Notes under the pieces: generated by a model
What the model saw: the letters and a program-made list of their open reading frames with translations, nothing else
Told to the model about the DNA's origin: nothing
The model's database searches: none
Made by a program: the position numbers and the translations under genes
Shown here: piece by piece, positions 62,990 through 64,000 of the stretch
Position numbering within the stretch: the first letter of the stretch is position 1
Layout: each line of letters begins with the position of its first letter
Assembly: GCF_000010305.1 (NCBI RefSeq)
Contig: NC_012489.1
Coordinates: forward strand, 2,549,646 to 2,613,645
Source of the DNA: Gemmatimonas aurantiaca T-27
GTDB lineage: Bacteria; Gemmatimonadota; Gemmatimonadetes; Gemmatimonadales; Gemmatimonadaceae
Length of the DNA stretch: 64,000 nt
Reading direction: 5' to 3'

Positions 62990-64000
62990 TTACCGGATTC
63001 CCCGCGCCCGCAGCAGCAGCCTGACCGAATCCACCGGCAACGGATTCACGCGCGACGAACGACTCGACACCGGGGTCGCCATCAGCAACGCGTTGTAGAG
63101 CGCTTCTTCGGTAGCTTCGGTGACCGCCTGAAACAGGGCGGACATCTGATCGTTGCCCAGTTCTTCGTTGGTGTTCACGACCGCATCCGGATTGCGACGC
63201 ACCTTGGATGCGGTGGAGAACGCCAGCACATAGTCACCCGATCCGTTCGAGGCGCTGGAGCCCGTGCGCGCCAGCCCCATCACGGCACGCGCGGCCAGTC
63301 GTTCGAGATTGCGTGACAGGATCGGCGCATCGGTGGCAATGACGATCATGCACGACCCGTCACCATGCTCAGCACCGGCATCCCCCGGTGACCGATTGTT
63401 GGCCGGTGCCACATCGCGCTGGAACGCGTAGCGTCCAAGTTGCTGCCCGATCGGCGCCCCCATCATCTGCAGCACACCGCCGTAGTTCCCCTGCACCAGC
63501 ACGCCGATGCGGAATCCGCCCAGCGTGGCGGGCAGTACGCGGGAGGAGGTGCCGATGCCGCCTTTCCAACCAAACATCACCGTGCCATGGCCCGCGCCTA
63601 CGCTGCCTTCCATGACCGGACCATCGGTCGCAGAAGCCAGCGCGCGCTGCACCGCCGCACCAATACCCGGGCGCGCGCGGGTGGCATTGAGTTGGCCATC
63701 GTTGGTTTCGCCCACCACCGGATTGATGGAACGCACGCCGGCATTCTCCGGCCGGGCCAGCATCCACTGCGCAAGCGCGTCGCCGGCCTGCCAGATGCAC
63801 AGGGTGCACGTCAGCACGATAGGCGTTTCGATTTCTCCCAGCTCACGCAACTGTGTCACACCGAGCAACTTCCCGAACCCGTTGCCCACATGCAGGGCCG
63901 CCGGCACACGATCGCGAAACAGGTCGCCGCCGTGCGGTACAATGGCCGTGACGCCGGTGCGCAGCGAATCCCCCTCGCTGATCGTCACCTGCCCCACTTT
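62990..64000 (-). CDS. P1 family peptidase (DmpA/S58), truncated at window edge
   Basis: The reverse-strand frame continues past 64000, so the N-terminus is missing; 336 residues are visible. Family motifs: ISEGDSLRTGVTAIVPHGG, HVGNGFGKL, NPVVGETNDGQLN, and GWKGGIGTSSRV. The self-cleavage site GS lies in DGSCMIVIATDAPIL, where the Ser becomes the N-terminal nucleophile of the small chain. DmpA is an aminopeptidase active on D- or L-amino acids and beta-peptides; this protein fits that family. It converges on the metX-hom gene with a 33-base gap. Confidence 0.9.
   Translation of the reverse strand, partial: KVGQVTISEGDSLRTGVTAIVPHGGDLFRDRVPAALHVGNGFGKLLGVTQLRELGEIETPIVLTCTLCIWQAGDALAQWMLARPENAGVRSINPVVGETNDGQLNATRARPGIGAAVQRALASATDGPVMEGSVGAGHGTVMFGWKGGIGTSSRVLPATLGGFRIGVLVQGNYGGVLQMMGAPIGQQLGRYAFQRDVAPANNRSPGDAGAEHGDGSCMIVIATDAPILSRNLERLAARAVMGLARTGSSASNGSGDYVLAFSTASKVRRNPDAVVNTNEELGNDQMSALFQAVTEATEEALYNALLMATPVSSRSSRVNPLPVDSVRLLLRARGIR

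Overview
The window is high-GC bacterial DNA, densely coded, and looks like an ordinary chromosomal segment of a Gram-negative organism. A Gemmatimonadota (Gemmatimonas-like) origin is the best guess. The reasons are SusC/SusD and Oar-type TonB receptors at high GC, many Tat or lipoprotein secretion signals, TolB-propeller amidohydrolases, paired M16 peptidases, and a fused homoserine acetyltransferase-homoserine dehydrogenase. This is inference from gene style; no rRNA is present to prove it. I saw no prophage, insertion sequence, integrase or CRISPR array.

Layout. 1-3.4 kb: the start of an ABC exporter, uvrA and a tRNA-Asn with promoter and terminator. 3.4-5.7 kb: a collagen-like lipoprotein, a HIT protein and two small unknown genes. 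5.3-11.6 kb: a Czc-type heavy-metal RND efflux operon (His-rich protein, CzcC, CzcB, CzcA). 11.7-13.8 kb: acetyltransferase, infA, cspA with a long structured leader, and an FMN reductase. 13.9-19.2 kb: a Tat-exported M19 dipeptidase, then a response regulator (frameshifted in this sequence), a histidine kinase and a coiled-coil lipoprotein. These are followed by a small secreted protein whose gene has a consensus sigma-54 promoter. 19.4-22.1 kb: dienelactone hydrolase, coaBC and a DUF1304 protein. 22.2-29.4 kb: two OB-fold lipoproteins, a TonB receptor and a secreted endonuclease I. 29.5-37.8 kb: a TonB-plug-like protein, an amidase with SH3 domains, a CocE-type hydrolase and a SusC/SusD pair. 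37.9-41.6 kb: epimerase, DUF305 and LVIVD genes in one operon. 41.7-45.3 kb: a candidate caspase/C80-like protein, an S41 peptidase and small genes. 45.4-55.2 kb: giant amidohydrolase, alpha/beta hydrolase, MOSC protein, amino-acid permease and an M16 peptidase pair. 55.5-59 kb: purE, purK, a membrane protein and ackA. 59.2-63 kb: a SAM-II-like riboswitch, metY and the metX-hom fusion. The window ends inside a P1/DmpA-type peptidase gene.

How genes may work together. Three groupings go beyond routine annotation. (i) In the methionine operon the acetyl-homoserine route (homoserine dehydrogenase, acetyltransferase, sulfhydrylase) sits in two overlapping genes behind a SAM-sensing leader. (ii) The regulator-kinase-lipoprotein triad resembles the QseF/QseE/QseG arrangement, and its likely sigma-54 target lies next to it. 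(iii) OB-fold surface lipoproteins, an Oar-type receptor and an endonuclease I lie together and could handle extracellular DNA. The standalone protein at 41677-42660, with a His/Cys dyad spaced as in clan CD peptidases, is the best candidate for an undescribed enzyme.
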